Origin: Odontocerum albicorne
Lineage: Eukaryota; Arthropoda; Insecta; Trichoptera; Odontoceridae
Assembly (NCBI GenBank): GCA_949825065.1
Contig: OX463841.1
Location: 22,952,916 to 23,016,915, forward strand
DNA: 64,000 bases
Reading direction: 5' to 3'
This document shows positions 11,486-22,219 of the stretch, piece by piece; the stretch's first letter is position 1, and each line of letters begins with the position of its first letter. Below the pieces are notes generated by a model. The model saw nothing but the letters and a program-made list of their open reading frames with translations. It had not been told where the DNA came from and made no database searches. The position numbers were made by a program, and so were the translations under genes.

Positions 11486-12534
11486 CTTAGAGACCTTTAG
11501 AAGATCTTCTTATTCACCGGTATATAGTTTAAGGTGAATGTTACTTTAAATCCATGATCGAGTTCTAAATAAAAAAACATCCTAGGTTTGCCTATATTCA
11601 ATTTAGTAGGGGTGGATTTTTTGGTATTGATTTGATTACTCTCTTGGATGCAAACGAACAACATCGCGTGCCTTTTTATTTTTATTGAAACATTTTTATG
11701 ATACACAAAAATAGAAACTAGAATACAAGTTGAAATGATTACGTTGATAGGAATAAATGAAGCACTTTCAAAGCAATAGACGTCCTCATTTCGATCCTCA
11801 GATACAATAACTTAGAGCACTTGATTATCACAAGTGCCATTACAAGCTGGGCTCGTTAACGATGTTTACGACGAGTCCGTAATAAAATCGTTTATTTGCC
11901 TGTATATTTTAAGCATTTTCATTTGTCTTTTAAATTCGTTTATTGTTAATTGTGTTGTGTACGAGTATTTTCACATTTCATCCAAATAAACTACGGTCAC
12001 GTCATTATTCATACATAATTTTAGTATTGAAATTATGTATGAATATTCAGTGAGAGTGTTCTTAAGATGATATGTATAAATACTGCCACTAATGAATCTG
12101 TTGATTTCGATCGATGTTATTCGATCGATTGAATCTCGGCGGGTCCATGATACTGAACGAATTTTAAATACCTAGCTAACAATTTTTGAACCGGTGTAAA
12201 AGGGGACGATGTATAAATGATATATATAAAGAAATTTTACATTTATGAATATATATTTTCATAAATGTCGAATTTGTTTTACTTCCGTTAATATTTCACG
12301 GGCTGCAACTAGTATAGTAGTAAACACTCCGATTTCGGAAAGGTACAGACAACACAAGTAGGTTAATTCACAATTGTCGTGTAAGCGACACGCGCGATGC
12401 ACTCACTCATACGCTGGTCATCGCGAGCATGCTAGTTTAGTGTGCCAAACACTGTTTTTTTATTTATTGGATTGAAACTTCGATAATCTATTCATTACTA
12501 GTGTGCTTCTTGCGTGCTTATATATTTTTGACAT

Positions 12535-12605
12535 CGCACTGAGGATGAAGGCTGGCCATCATTTAATAACGCCGAAAAACATTTAAAATTAGTGGAAAAT
12601 ACCAC
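12535..12605 (+). ncRNA. Possible hammerhead-like retroelement terminus (weak)
   Basis: 'cactgaggatgaaggctgg' followed by 'aacgccgaaaaac' has the layout CUGA-n-GAUGA, stem, GAAA seen in the better examples at 32996 and 50297. The stem II halves pair only partly and the cleavage side is unclear. This is the weakest member of the set. Confidence 0.2.
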
Positions 12606-13501
12606 TAAAAATCTTCGAACATATCGATTTGTTTTCCATGTAAATAAATCAATTTCATTTATAATATATGGCATCGAGTTGATTCATTAGTTAAAATGAA
12701 ATAATCTAGTGTTATACTTAATGTAAATTATGAATCCTTTGTAACGTGTTTGCGTCATCTTCAGTGTAAAAATCACCCTCTACAATAATACTATATATCC
12801 GTTTTGGTTTTGTTATATCTCCTTTATTCAGTTTTAATGTAACATACTTTACTAATATGTTTGTTTTGCTGATACCCCGTAAACATTTTCTAATGCACTC
12901 TCACAGCTTGTCTCCTAGCCACAAGACATCACTTTTCACCCCTCAGTACAAGTACAAGCCTTGTCGTCTCCCAAGAGCTTTTCCTTTGTTCACGAATTTC
13001 GCATTTCCCATATTTAATTACATTTTCTTTTAACTAACGCAATAATTTCTTCAGACCTCTTGTAACATAATATCGTTTTGTGATTTCTTTTATCGTTTGA
13101 ATTTAAATTCTATCTTTTTTCTTTGTATTCGACTTATTTCAAAATATTTTAAATCCTTTTGAAAGGGCACTTTAAGTTGTTCATAGAAATACTGGTTTCT
13201 CGGAGAAATCAGTATGTTGTTAGTCTAACTGTATAAGTTACTTTCATTGGAATAAAGGATTCTAAGAACAGATAAAAACATAAGCTTGGATTATTGCTAC
13301 AGCTGCTTCTCTAAATTTTCAAGATAGAACAACCCCTTTAATAGAACAACTTATTTTCTTTCACGATCATACCATTATTATTTTAGTTTTATGGTAATTA
13401 CTATTATAGTAAGTTATTGTATATTATAATAAATCTTTTTCTATGTATTTTTCTGTGTAGTATTATTTTTCCCGTGTGATAGGCGAGTTAAAAGGTATAT
13501 T

Positions 13502-14265
13502 GAAATAAAGATATCGACGAGGAACAAGGTTAACGGAGCGATTAATGTAATATACAACAACCGCGCTACATCGAAAGTAGCAAAAATGGCAATACATAAT
13601 AGTGTTTTGATAGCAACCTTAACATGTGGAAGGGAAATTTAAACTTGGTAGCAGAAGGATAGAAAAAAGATGAATGCAGTGAAGATTTGTGCGTTAAGAA
13701 AAAGGTGTGTAGTGCCAATATATGAAAAGAGGTAGAATGAAGACATCAGAAACGAATGCATGGATAAAATGGATGTTTTAAGAACGATAAAGAAACTAAT
13801 GATAAGATGTTTTAGAATATGGTACATACATACATATCATCACGCCGCTTGCGAAGTAGGCAGAGAGAACAGATCTCCAAACTTTTTATACAATCAAACA
13901 ACTTTCCCCTTCTCCACATTCATATATCTCGTCATGCACAATATTATATTATTCATACTTCTCACATTACCTTCTTTCAAAATCTGGTCGACGTTTTCCT
14001 CGGTCTACATCTTCCACGCAAACCTTCTGAGTTGCACTGGAAAATGTAGTGGGCATAAGGGGTAAACCGTGGATAAAGTAGCTGGAACAAAAGGACAGAT
14101 TTTTATAGAAGATAAAATGAGAACTATGAATTATAGAAAATGGTGCATGATGAAATATCTGAATTAGAGGAGGCGAAAATTATATGCTTGGAAAGGAAAG
14201 AATGGAGACCTGTTATCTTTGCCTAACCCGCAAGGGATACGGGGTGTTACAATATATGTATATAT
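13502..14265 (+). pseudogene. LINE reverse-transcriptase C-terminal remnant, with inverted insertion
   Basis: A 107-codon stretch (13502-13822) reads EIKISTRNKVNGAI ... AKMAIHNSVLIATLTCG ... KKMNAVKICALRKRCVV ... NEDIRNECM. This is the thumb/post-RT region of a non-LTR retrotransposon, where intact relatives have 'VLVPTLTYGCESW'. It has several stops. From 14041 the same strand resumes with PWIKWLEQKDRFL-like sequence and ends with EAKIICLERKEWRPVIFA near 14230. Between them (13823-14040) lies a second LINE tail on the opposite strand. It is a nested, dead element. Confidence 0.65.
13823..14040 (-). pseudogene. Inverted LINE 3' end inside another LINE
   Basis: On the minus strand it reads 'QILKEGNVRSMNNI', then CMTRYMNVEKGKVV, then a decayed 'tctgcctacttcgcaagcgg' tail. 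This is the same C-terminal signature as the surrounding + strand LINE, but inverted. It sits exactly where the + strand frame breaks off and ends where it resumes. An insertion or an inversion of a segment would both explain it. Confidence 0.5.
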
Positions 14266-14310
14266 GAGTATGTACCATTTATTATGGATATAAGACTTAT
14301 CTTTTTATTT

Positions 14311-14755
14311 TATTTGATAGAGGTTCCCTTATATATCTGCTCATTTTGTTTAGTGTCTGTCTGTATCACTCAAATATGTTTCAGTAGCGCGTGCTATTAT
14401 TTGATAGTGGTTCCCTTATGTATCTACTCATTTTGTTAAGTGTATGTCTGTATCACTCAAATATGTTTCAGTAGCGCGTGCTATTATTTGATGGTGGTTC
14501 CCTTACGTATCTGCTCATTTTGTTTAGTGTCTGTCTGTATCACTCAAATATGTTCCAGTAGCGCGTGCTATTATTTGATGGTGGTTCCCTTACGTATCTG
14601 CTCATTTTGTTTAGTGTCTGTCTGTATCACTCAAATATGTTTCAGTATCGCGTGCTATTATTTGATAGTGGTTCCCTTATATATCATCTGCTCATTTTGT
14701 TTAGTGTATGTCTGTATCACTCAAATATGTTTCAGTAGCGCGTGCTATTATTTTT
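14311..14755 (+). repeat. 87-bp tandem array, about 5 copies
   Basis: The unit 'gtgtctgtctgtatcactc ... gtagcgcgtgctattattt' repeats at 14353, 14440, 14527, 14614 (87-bp steps) and 14704 (90 bp, with an extra 'atc'). Copies differ by a few substitutions. Because 87 is a multiple of three, one frame stays open for 112 codons; I treat that as a by-product of the period. Confidence 0.9.
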
Positions 14756-14924
14756 TTAAACAATTTTTTTCTTTATGAATAAATTAATCTTTAAAAATAT
14801 TTGTACAGTTATTAAAAATATAAAACGCATTAATATTGTATCTAAATTATGCTTTCGTTTTTCAGCATGCGATGAAAGATAAATGAAAATGAAATGAAAG
14901 ATGCTCACGTATGTGTTTATGAAT

Positions 14925-15070
14925 TTCGTGGGGATATATAGTCATTTGAATGATTTATGCGATCATGTAACTTGCTCCATTTACTTTTGTCTGGTTGGTT
15001 GGAAGAGATTGCCGTCTGTAATATGCCCGCCAGATTGTATTTGCAATAAAATTGTTAAATAAATAAATAA
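14925..15070 (+). repeat. LINE/SINE 3' tail with (ataa)n end
   Basis: 'ttttgtctggttggttggaagagattgcc' runs into 'cccgccagattgtatttgcaataaaattgttaaataaataaataaat'-type tail (given here in pieces: gcccgccagattgtatt, aataaataaataaat). The same tail is at 39385-39500. It shares 'ggaagagattgcc ... cccgccag' with the SINE 3' ends here and resembles insect non-LTR 3' UTRs. Confidence 0.55.
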
Positions 15071-15093
15071 ATCAAATAAAGATACAGTACTAC

Positions 15094-15303
15094 GACTTCT
15101 GTGGCCTATTTGGCAACACACCTGTCTTTTTGAACCCGGTAATTGAGGGTTTGGTTCCCGTTGAAACCCAATGTTTTAAAAAGGGTTCCAGACTGCTTGT
15201 CACTTAAGGTCTCTTTAACATGTTTCTGGTTGAAATATATTGCCTCATGTCAATAAGCCCGCTAAGTGGTACTGTATACAACAAATGTGTCAAAACAATA
15301 CAA
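15094..15303 (+). repeat. tRNA-headed SINE, family 1
   Basis: The head 'ttctgtggcctatttggca' and 'gagggtttggttcccgttg' carries the A- and B-box remnants. The body has 'cacttaaggtctctttaac', and the tail has 'caataagcccgctaagtgg' and 'actgtatacaacaaatgtg'. It ends about 10 bp before the mariner at 15316. Confidence 0.75.
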
Positions 15304-15315
15304 TTACTATGCGTA

Positions 15316-16255
15316 TCCAGAAAATAAGTGTACTGAGGCTCTCACGACCGGATGGATTTTATTTTCGACATGTTGCCTAAACTTCCGTGTAGCCTGACTC
15401 TTCCCCTCCGCAACGAGACCGGTTCGAGGTCAGTACGTTGAGAAGTGTCGACGCGACAACACGTTTCGTGAAAAATGTCAATCCAATCTCCCGCCAAGTG
15501 CGAAATACGCGGCGTCACCCGTTATCTCGTTTGGAAGGGAAAACCTCCGGTTGAGGTTTATAATGAGGTGAAAACTGCATATGGTGATAAAGCTATGAAT
15601 CGTACGAGTGTGTACAAGTAGTGTCGCGAGTTTAAAAACGGTCACGTCACACCTCTTTACCCTCCGCCAAAAAGTTCAAAACCACAATTTCAGCCAAGAA
15701 AATCATGGCATCCGTGTTTTGGGACTGTCAAGGCATAATTTTAATTGAATATATGCCTCATGGGGAGACCATGAACTCTGCAAGATACTGTGAGACCCTA
15801 AAAAAATTGCGGAGGGTGATTCAGAACAAGAGGAGAGGCATGCTGACAAAGGGAGTCTGCCTGCTGCACGACAATGCCAGACCACACACGGCCAACGCCA
15901 CGAAGGAACTGCTCGCCTCGTTTAAATGGAATGTCCTGAACCATCCCGCGCATTCCCCTGACCTAGCACCTTCAGATTAATATCTCTTTACCTCCCTGAA
16001 GCTGCACATGGGTGGAAAAAGGTTTTCAACTGACGAGGAGGTAAAGGAGGAGGTGGAGAATTGGACGAAGGGGTTGGCGGGAAACTACTTCGAGGAAGGC
16101 ATCAAAAAGTTGATACCCCTCTACACCACCTGCTTTGAGAGGAATGGCGACTATGTCGAAAAATAGCTTACATATGTACTACGATAACCACGTAATTTTT
16201 TTGTTTAAATAAAAAAAATGTAACTTACATAAATTCAGTACACTTACTTTCTGGA
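15316..16255 (+). mobile_element. Internally deleted mariner with both inverted repeats
   Basis: The left end 'tccagaaaataagtgtactg' and the right end, read inverted, 'tccagaaagtaagtgtactg' differ by one base. Both are flanked by TA (15314-15315 and 16256-16257), the mariner target duplication. The length is 940 bp against about 1.3 kb for a full element, and the missing part lies in the transposase gene. The near-identical ends mean it could have been mobilised in trans by an active relative. Confidence 0.9.
15475..16166 (+). pseudogene. Broken mariner (DD34D) transposase
   Basis: An ATG at 15475 begins the paired-like helix-turn-helix region (IRGVTRYLVWKGKTPVEVYN ... NRTSVYK), which hits TAG at 15619. 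The frame jumps across a deletion of roughly 100 or more codons that removes the first catalytic Asp (TGDE region). It resumes as KFKTTISAKKIMASVFWDCQ. The second Asp (LLHDNARPHT) and the third (HSPDLAPSD) are present with exactly 34 residues between them. The Tyr after SPDLAPSD is replaced by TAA. The C-terminus is otherwise readable to a TAG at 16164. The copy is inactive. Confidence 0.9.
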
Positions 16256-16396
16256 TATGCCTCGTATATGCTCTTCAAGTATGAGCTCATGCTTAAAAAA
16301 CTTTTTTTTTAAATGACAATACTTCTCTGTCCTCGCAAATTCTATAAGTACAGTTCTTTTCAAGACTGGTTTTTTTCTTAGGGTTTTTCCTTTCAG

Positions 16397-16488
16397 CTGG
16401 CTTCCCAGCGAATTTCCCCACGCCGTGGGAGACTAGAGGAAAGCATCCCTCATCTGTTTAGTTTCCGACTGTCCCTGCGCGACCGCAA
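16397..16488 (+). CDS. Candidate internal exon, unknown protein
   Basis: The segment is bounded by a long pyrimidine tract ending 'tttttcctttcag' (AG 16395-16396) and a donor 'CAA|GTAAGAG' (GT 16489-16490). Only the frame starting at the first base is open: LASQRISPRRGRLEESIPHL, then FSFRLSLRDR plus two bases. The other two frames have stops. The exon and the following ~110 bases are far richer in GC and CpG than their surroundings. It would enter in phase 0 and leave after two bases. No domain was recognised. It could be a host exon on the same strand as 57346-57438, or a piece of an old repeat. Confidence 0.4.
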
Positions 16489-16605
16489 GTAAGAGGTTCA
16501 GATGCTCACCGGGACATACTTAGTGGAATTAAATTGGCGGGAATCACTGGAACCAGAGCGTGCGGCCCTGCATTGCGATTCATGTTTTGGAGGAATATTC
16601 TACAT
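16489..16605. other. GC-richer flank downstream of the candidate exon
   Basis: 'caccgggacatacttag', 'aattggcgggaatcactgg' and 'gagcgtgcggccctgcattg' keep high GC for about 110 bases after the donor, then the sequence returns to AT-rich. It may be an intronic element or an alternative exon extension; no frame is convincing. Confidence 0.3.
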
Positions 16606-17890
16606 TTATGTTTTTATTTGTATCGTTATTTAACTAGTGTTCATCTAGTATGAACTTATTTAATTATCTATTTTTTTTTACTTTCTAATGTGTATGTACG
16701 GGTGTATTGTATTTATTTTGTATTTACTCGTACATAGTTGACCAAATGTATTTATTATATTTTAACACGTTAAGGATATATCAGAATAACAAAAGTAATA
16801 ATTTAATGCAATATACTTCAAAACTCATAAAAAATTAATTACTGATCCCCATCGTATTTCAATTTACATATGCCTGCATCTTGTTACTGGACACATGTGG
16901 CATTTAAAACAACTGATAGTCCGGACACCGAAATAAATTAATGAACACACTCAATTATGTATGACATAGAGGTGGCCAATGAGAATTCCAAATGTAACAG
17001 GTGGCATATTTGGACTCGAATCACCCTTCAATAATCAATTTTGTTTCTCAAAAAAAATCATGAATTGTGTATAAAATTTTTGCTCCTTTTATTGTGTAAT
17101 GGGTGGGATTGCATAAAAAGGAATATTTCAGAATCGTTTATAGAATATGTTTAAGCTGTGTCTTGTTGTGTTCAAAACGTTGGATAGTTCGACATAGCAG
17201 TACATGGTGGAATTATGTGTTAGGGATATGTCCTCTGGGAGATGTACAACATAATGGTGTTCAGGTTGTCAGATAACGAATAAATTGGATAACTTCGAAG
17301 CATGCAACAGGATACTAACGAGTAAGCTCACACTACTTGAGTATCAATTTAGAAATATCAAGATGCGATATTTCGATTTTACGGCGAGCAATTTCTTGAA
17401 TCATTAGTTTTACTTTTAAAAATACTTCATTTATGTTTTGATTTCCTTATTGTTTAAATTTTGTCTGCCACACTTTATTCGTCGCACTTTTTTTTGCTTG
17501 TTTTTATTCATATTATATCGTGTTGTGTTTACAACATTAAATTCTTATGTTTTGTATTTAAAATTGCGTTTACACTGAAAAATAATTTTAAATTCACATG
17601 AATTCATTATAGTTGTATGTTTAAACGCTTAAAATTCAACAAACAATAAACTTTCTTAACCTTTTTTATGTATACGTTTATAGTACATGTAGTCATAATT
17701 ACAGAAATAAAATGAACGAGAAATGTGGCATTGTTGAAGTGTTTAAGTGCTTTTTTCTAACTCAATATTATATTATTTTCAAAATTTCCTTTTTACGTGC
17801 ATATTGAAAAGATGGAAGTGTTCAATAGCTTAATAATAATTTTTTCAACGACAATCAGTTTATCGATTCCTTCTGTACTATACTTTGTTA
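16606..17890. other. AT-rich DNA, nothing recognised
   Basis: No open frame above background, no transposon ends, no RNA gene. One TACTCGTA octamer occurs at 16725. Confidence 0.5.
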
Positions 17891-17892
17891 CA

Positions 17893-18085
17893 CTGTCATT
17901 GTAAGGGTACAACCTGGCACGCTTATTGCTGTGTGGTGATCTCTTCCGATCAACCATAAAGTTGTTAGAGGTCTAAAGCGTATACAAGAAATAAACTGTA
18001 TAAAAAATATCTTAGTTTCACGGGAATCAAACCAGCAACCCCAGGCTGGAAGACAAGTTCCTTATCAAGTAGGCCACGAAGTTCA
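17893..18085 (-). repeat. tRNA-headed SINE, family 1, inverted
   Basis: Read on the minus strand, the head is 'gtggcctacttgataagga' and 'ggttgctggtttgattcccg', followed by the 'ggaagagat' tail region (here 'cggaagagatcaccacac'). Moderately diverged. Confidence 0.65.
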
Positions 18086-18315
18086 TCTATCATATTCAAT
18101 AAAAGGATCCAAATTTGTGGTGAGTTTTAGAAATACACATAACATACCATATACTATAGGTACTGATACATTCCTAATGTACAGACAGAAAATTATATAA
18201 TTTAATAGTATATAACATATGATAAAGTAGACCATATTATGAGTACGTAAAAAATCGATGAATGATCATTTTTTCTAGTGGCATTTCCCTGATTGCATAA
18301 GATTAAAAAAGGTCA

Positions 18316-18770
18316 TCATCATCATCACGCCATATCCCAATCAAGATATGCTGGGAGAACAGGTCTCCACTTTATTCTATCCTAGCATACATATTTCGCT
18401 TCTACCATGTATGTAAACCTCTTCATGCGTATTATCAAATTATAAAGATTTTTCAGTCTTATAACATTCAGTTTGATTAATTTGGTCATAACACATTCTC
18501 TTAGGTATTATCTTACTTCTCGTACCTTTTATACTATCCGTATAGATTATTTTTGTAAATCTTACATCATTCATTATTTATACTTGCCTAAACCACCTCA
18601 ATGCCCCATTCTTCATTCTTTTCAATCAGCATTCTTATGTCCTAATTCCTTTTTCTGGGCATACTTTGTTTTTACACAACTTCTACACAGCGCTCCCAAC
18701 TCTCTTGCATATTGTAATCTCGGGATCAAGATTAAAATAAGAAGGCTAACCCCAACAAGATGTTCAAAGA
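18316..18770 (-). pseudogene. LINE RT thumb to C-terminus remnant
   Basis: Minus strand: MKNGALRWFRQV, then NDVRFTKIIYTDSIKGTRSK, a degraded YDQINQ region, then MVEAKYVC and WRPVLPAYLDWDMA before the final TGA near 18335. The order (RWFGHV-like box, KxIY, W/Y-DQ-x-N, C-M-x-V-E-x-A-K, WRxVLxAYL) matches the C-terminal half of the LINE family seen throughout the window. Frameshifts and stops occur. The neighbour at 18825-19012 is the same family on the other strand, so the two are arranged with their upstream sides facing. Confidence 0.65.
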
Positions 18771-18824
18771 CGCGTATTTAAATGCGTACACACATACATA
18801 CCATTTTAGAGGAAAACCAAAAAA

Positions 18825-19012
18825 GTTATGATCGGATCAAGTGAATAATATTTTGATGGAAGGAAATGTAGAAAGTCAGTGAAATATTAGGAGCTGTATG
18901 AAAAGGTGTATGGACGTGGAAAAGGCAAACTATGTGTTCTGAGATCGGAAAATCTGGCACCCTTTCCTCTCTATCTACTCTAACAGGGGAACGGCGTGAT
19001 GAAATGGTATAC
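18825..19012 (+). pseudogene. LINE ORF2 C-terminal remnant
   Basis: DQVNNILMEGNVES, a stop, then RSCMKRCMDVEKANYV, a stop, DRKIWHP and a decayed ORF end 'tctactctaacaggggaac'. It is the same C-terminal module as at 2075-2164 and 9735-9930. Confidence 0.65.
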
Positions 19013-19212
19013 CATATAAACTCTTCATATATTATATGGTATAATGTTCGTAATCTTTCCATAAAGCTTTCTTGTCTTGTATGTTCTTCGTTTATCTTGA
19101 AAAACTCTGTCCTCATTATTTATTCACATTACGCACATTGAGAATACGTGCCCTCCTTTGATACCTTTTCTGATCTATCAGACCTTGCCGTGTTTAAAGC
19201 CAAATCAGTCTT

Positions 19213-19277
19213 CACGTTATATTGATTTGACTATTCACGTTATATTGATTTACTATCACGATATATTGATTTGACAA
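19213..19277 (+). repeat. Short tandem repeat, about 22 bp x 3
   Basis: 'ttcacgttatattgattt' occurs twice and 'atcacgatatattgattt' once, in tandem. Confidence 0.8.
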
Positions 19278-19678
19278 ATCATCACTGGCTTTACATTCGC
19301 TACTCAATAGGTCGAGAATAGTTTTGCGGAATGTTTCTTTTCGCTTTTATTTATTTACCCCAGAATAATTTATATGGCAACATTCTGTAATAAAATCCAT
19401 TTCAGTGGCATTTTTTCTTTGATCGTGATGAAACGAAATATTTTTAACTCGTACTCGCTTTGAACTTATTCGTTGAACTATTTGCCATTGCGTAAATTAT
19501 TTAAGCTGACTTGTATTTTTCTATTTGTCTTAATAGTTTATTTTTCACATAACTCAAGTTGTTGAGAACTAGCGAATGAAATATCAATAATGTTTAACGT
19601 CTTTTTTCAGTCATCTAAACCCACGCATGTTTTAATCGAATTGATTCCAATTTCAAGTAAAATACGTCTTATAAAGAA

Positions 19679-20010
19679 GATGACCTCCGTATGTTAGTTG
19701 ATAAAACACTTAACTTCCATCCGAGAGGCTCGGATTCGATTTCCAATGTCACTAAAAAAGGTTCCCAGTCTGGTTAGTTAGATAAAAATATTCGCATGCG
19801 CCAAGTACGTGTGCCAGTGTTGTTGGCTCGTCACGTGCGATGTTGCAACTAACACTTGCAAAGAACCGTGAGTTCCGTGCCTAGTCCTATTACTGGGGCA
19901 ATAGACAATGTTATATTCCGGCCAAGCTTCAATATGTCCGAAACACCAATTCGATATGTTGAAGGTTACCTACCCTACGATAGAAATTCACATTTCGACG
20001 ACACAAAAGA
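19679..20010 (+). repeat. tRNA-headed SINE, family 2
   Basis: A tRNA-like head ('gacctccgtatgttagttga', 'ggctcggattcgatttcca') is followed by a body different from family 1: 'cgccaagtacgtgtgccag', 'gtgagttccgtgcctagtc', 'ttatattccggccaagctt', 'caccaattcgatatgttg'. The closest copy in the window is 50518-50860. Confidence 0.7.
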
Positions 20011-20536
20011 GAATTTTTTCAAATTATTATTATACTCGTATTTAATGCCCACATCGGTTTATTTATAGTCACCGTATCAAAGAGATGTCCCCTGAAATTC
20101 GTCAAGTTATGAAGCTCGTCAGTGTTTAAACCGTACAAACCCGCATCATTTTCCGTAAGCAGATTTATCCGAATTTATTTTAGGTTATCTCAGCAAATAT
20201 CTTAAAAGTGCTACACATTTCCCTGAAAAGGATAAAAAGGATTTGTTGTCGAGTTTTTATGCTTAGTTTTACGAGAATAATACAATAATACGTTCAATGG
20301 AGTTTTCTTTCTTTTGTTCTTCTTTACATAATTATTGGACTGTGTTTTTTATGTAAGCTTTGTTGTTCGACTTTTTCTTGTAAAAAGAAAACACAAATAT
20401 TATGCATAATTTTTCACTCTTCTCAAAGCAATTGGACCACTTTTAAATCATCCACCTTTTATTTAGAAGAGAAATTAGTATATGGCTCTGATGAACCATG
20501 TACTCTTATGTTATATATTATTAATAGTAGTATATA

Positions 20537-20752
20537 GCGAGGGGAGCCTCGACTACGAGGCCCAGCAACGCTTTCCAACTGAATTGACGTTGCAATGGCG
20601 AGGGGATCCTCGACTACGAGGCCCAGCAACGCTTCCCAACTGAATTGACGTTGCAATGGTGAGGAGATCCTCGACTACGAGGCCCAGCAACGCTTTCCAA
20701 CTGAATTGACGTTGCAATGGCGAGGGGATCCTTGACTACGAGGCCCAGCAAC
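20537..20752 (+). repeat. 61-bp tandem array, 3.5 copies
   Basis: Units start at 20537, 20598, 20659 and 20720 ('gcgaggggatcctcgactac', 'gaggcccagcaacgctttcc', 'aactgaattgacgttgcaat'). The last, partial unit runs into 'aacgacgacgacgatgatta'. Copies differ at about 1-4 positions. The array is GC-rich against AT-rich flanks. A single related unit with the same gac-run junction lies inverted at 48655-48735. Confidence 0.9.
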
Positions 20753-21039
20753 GACGACGACGATGATTATTTATAATTAATTTCAATGGTTTATTTAATT
20801 ATCTTCCTCAAATTTCTAATGAAATTATGGACATTTGAAACTTCCAAATAAATTTAAAAACATTTATTTCTCGAAAACTCTGTCTATTTTTTTTAATATC
20901 GCTTAATATATAAACCTTAATTAATACATAAACCTTAATTAAGCATTCAGTCTAATACTTGAATTTCAAACTATAAGAACATAACTATTGTATTTAATTG
21001 TGTTTAATTATATTCCACTCACTTTTTGCTCATTTACCG

Positions 21040-21200
21040 AGTCAATACCAAAAAAGTCCGATAAATCGTAGGAGTTGTATGAGAATGAGTATGGATGTAG
21101 AAGAGACGAAGTATGTTATGTGTGTCGAGATATGAAAGTCTGCCGCTCTCTGCTCTCTGCCTAGCCAAACAGGGAAAGGTCGTGATGTTATGTGTGTACT
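21040..21200 (+). pseudogene. LINE ORF2 C-terminal remnant
   Basis: 'RRSCMRMSMDVEETKYVMCVEI' in pieces (RRSCMRMSMDVEETK, YVMCVEI), stop, then 'tgctctctgcctagccaaac' matching the WRSVLSAYP ORF end of sibling copies. Short and broken. Confidence 0.55.
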
Positions 21201-21589
21201 CGACCAAGAGCATCCTCAGATTGATGGTTGACCAAGTGTGGCACATTTATTTATATAAGTATAATACATTCAAATATTTTTTTACCCCATTAAAGGTTTA
21301 TAAAATCCACCATTTTGGGTACAGGCGTAGCCAACCATTGATTTTACACATCTCTCCATAAATTACCAAATATTATTGTTTGTGGTATTATTTTCATTAA
21401 ATTTGTTTCATTTGCTTGACAAACTGATTATATAAACGTTTCTGATTTTTCATCGAGTAAATAGGCGACCTCCTCTAAACGTTAATAATAAAAGCAGGTA
21501 ACTCTGACTACGCAGCAGACCATGCCAAAGATATTTTCCCTTAGACGATATTGCTGGGTAAAGAAACATACATAGAATATAATAAAGAT

Positions 21590-21720
21590 GGATAGGTCCT
21601 GAGCTGGGGCGAAGTAGTACTGGTGTGGGAGACCCTGGGGCCGGGCCGAGGGGGGTCGTCTGTCGGGGGCAATAACTCTCAATATAAGGCGGGGCGTGAC
21701 CTCTGGACACGAGTAAAACA
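21590..21720. other. GC-rich patch of unknown origin
   Basis: 'gaccctggggccgggccgag', 'gggggtcgtctgtcgggggc' and 'aaggcggggcgtgacctctg' stand out from AT-rich flanks. Open frames exist on the minus strand (21450-21721) with Pro-rich content. I recognise no protein, and no convincing splice signals bound it. It may be a transposon or LTR piece. Confidence 0.3.
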
Positions 21721-22139
21721 CCTCTCTATCCCGTAACTCGCAAGTACATTGTCCATTACTTTCGCAAATAATACCATGTACACTCTGGACATGTGTTATT
21801 TTGAGAGATAATGTTTAACTGTTTTTGGGATTTTGGCATGTTAATTCTCATGTCTGATGTAATCTATAACATTTCGCATAATTGGTAAAATCTGATAAAA
21901 AATTCATTTCACGTGTTTGTTTAGTACACTGATTATATCTTTACTGAAAAAACGGTTTATTGTATTTTATTGTTATAAGTTATTTATTTTTATCAATCAT
22001 TGGATTTATCATGAGACACGCATTAATTGAGTATCTTGTAATATACTAATAGATTTTTTTTGTATAACATAGTTATAAATGTTTTCATAATCAAAAGCAA
22101 TGCCTTCTTCGTTCTCTTAAGTTAAACTGTGATTTGATA

Positions 22140-22215
22140 CCATCATAACTGTCTCTCTTGAGATGTTGATCTCATACTATCATAACTGTCTCGCTTGAGA
22201 TGTTGACTCCCAGCG
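22140..22215 (+). repeat. Tandem duplication, about 37 bp x 2
   Basis: 'catcataactgtctctcttg' / 'agatgttgatctcata' is followed by 'tatcataactgtctcgcttg' / 'agatgttgactccca'. A smaller 'gactcccag' doublet follows. Confidence 0.85.
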
Positions 22216-22219
22216 ACTC

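Larger units (their letters stand above)
9940..13440. other. AT-rich DNA, sparse minor repeats
   Basis: No gene recognised. It contains 'gcaatgcattcgag' in three tandem copies at about 11135-11175, an inverted repeat around 12008-12045 (attcatacataattt / aaattatgtatgaat), a copy of the 'tctcagaaac' dispersed repeat at 11370-11485, and three TACGAGTA octamers. The region 12360-12440 is CpG-richer but has no visible exon. Confidence 0.5.

Noticed and set aside
14440..14778. 112-codon open frame
   Set aside because: Created by an 87-bp tandem repeat whose period is divisible by three; no start context, no homology, hydrophobic by repetition.
15094..15175. True tRNA gene
   Set aside because: The A/B-box-like head continues into the SINE body and recurs with the same body many times; no cloverleaf acceptor stem closes it.
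19856..20068. 70-codon frame
   Set aside because: Lies within a family-2 SINE body.
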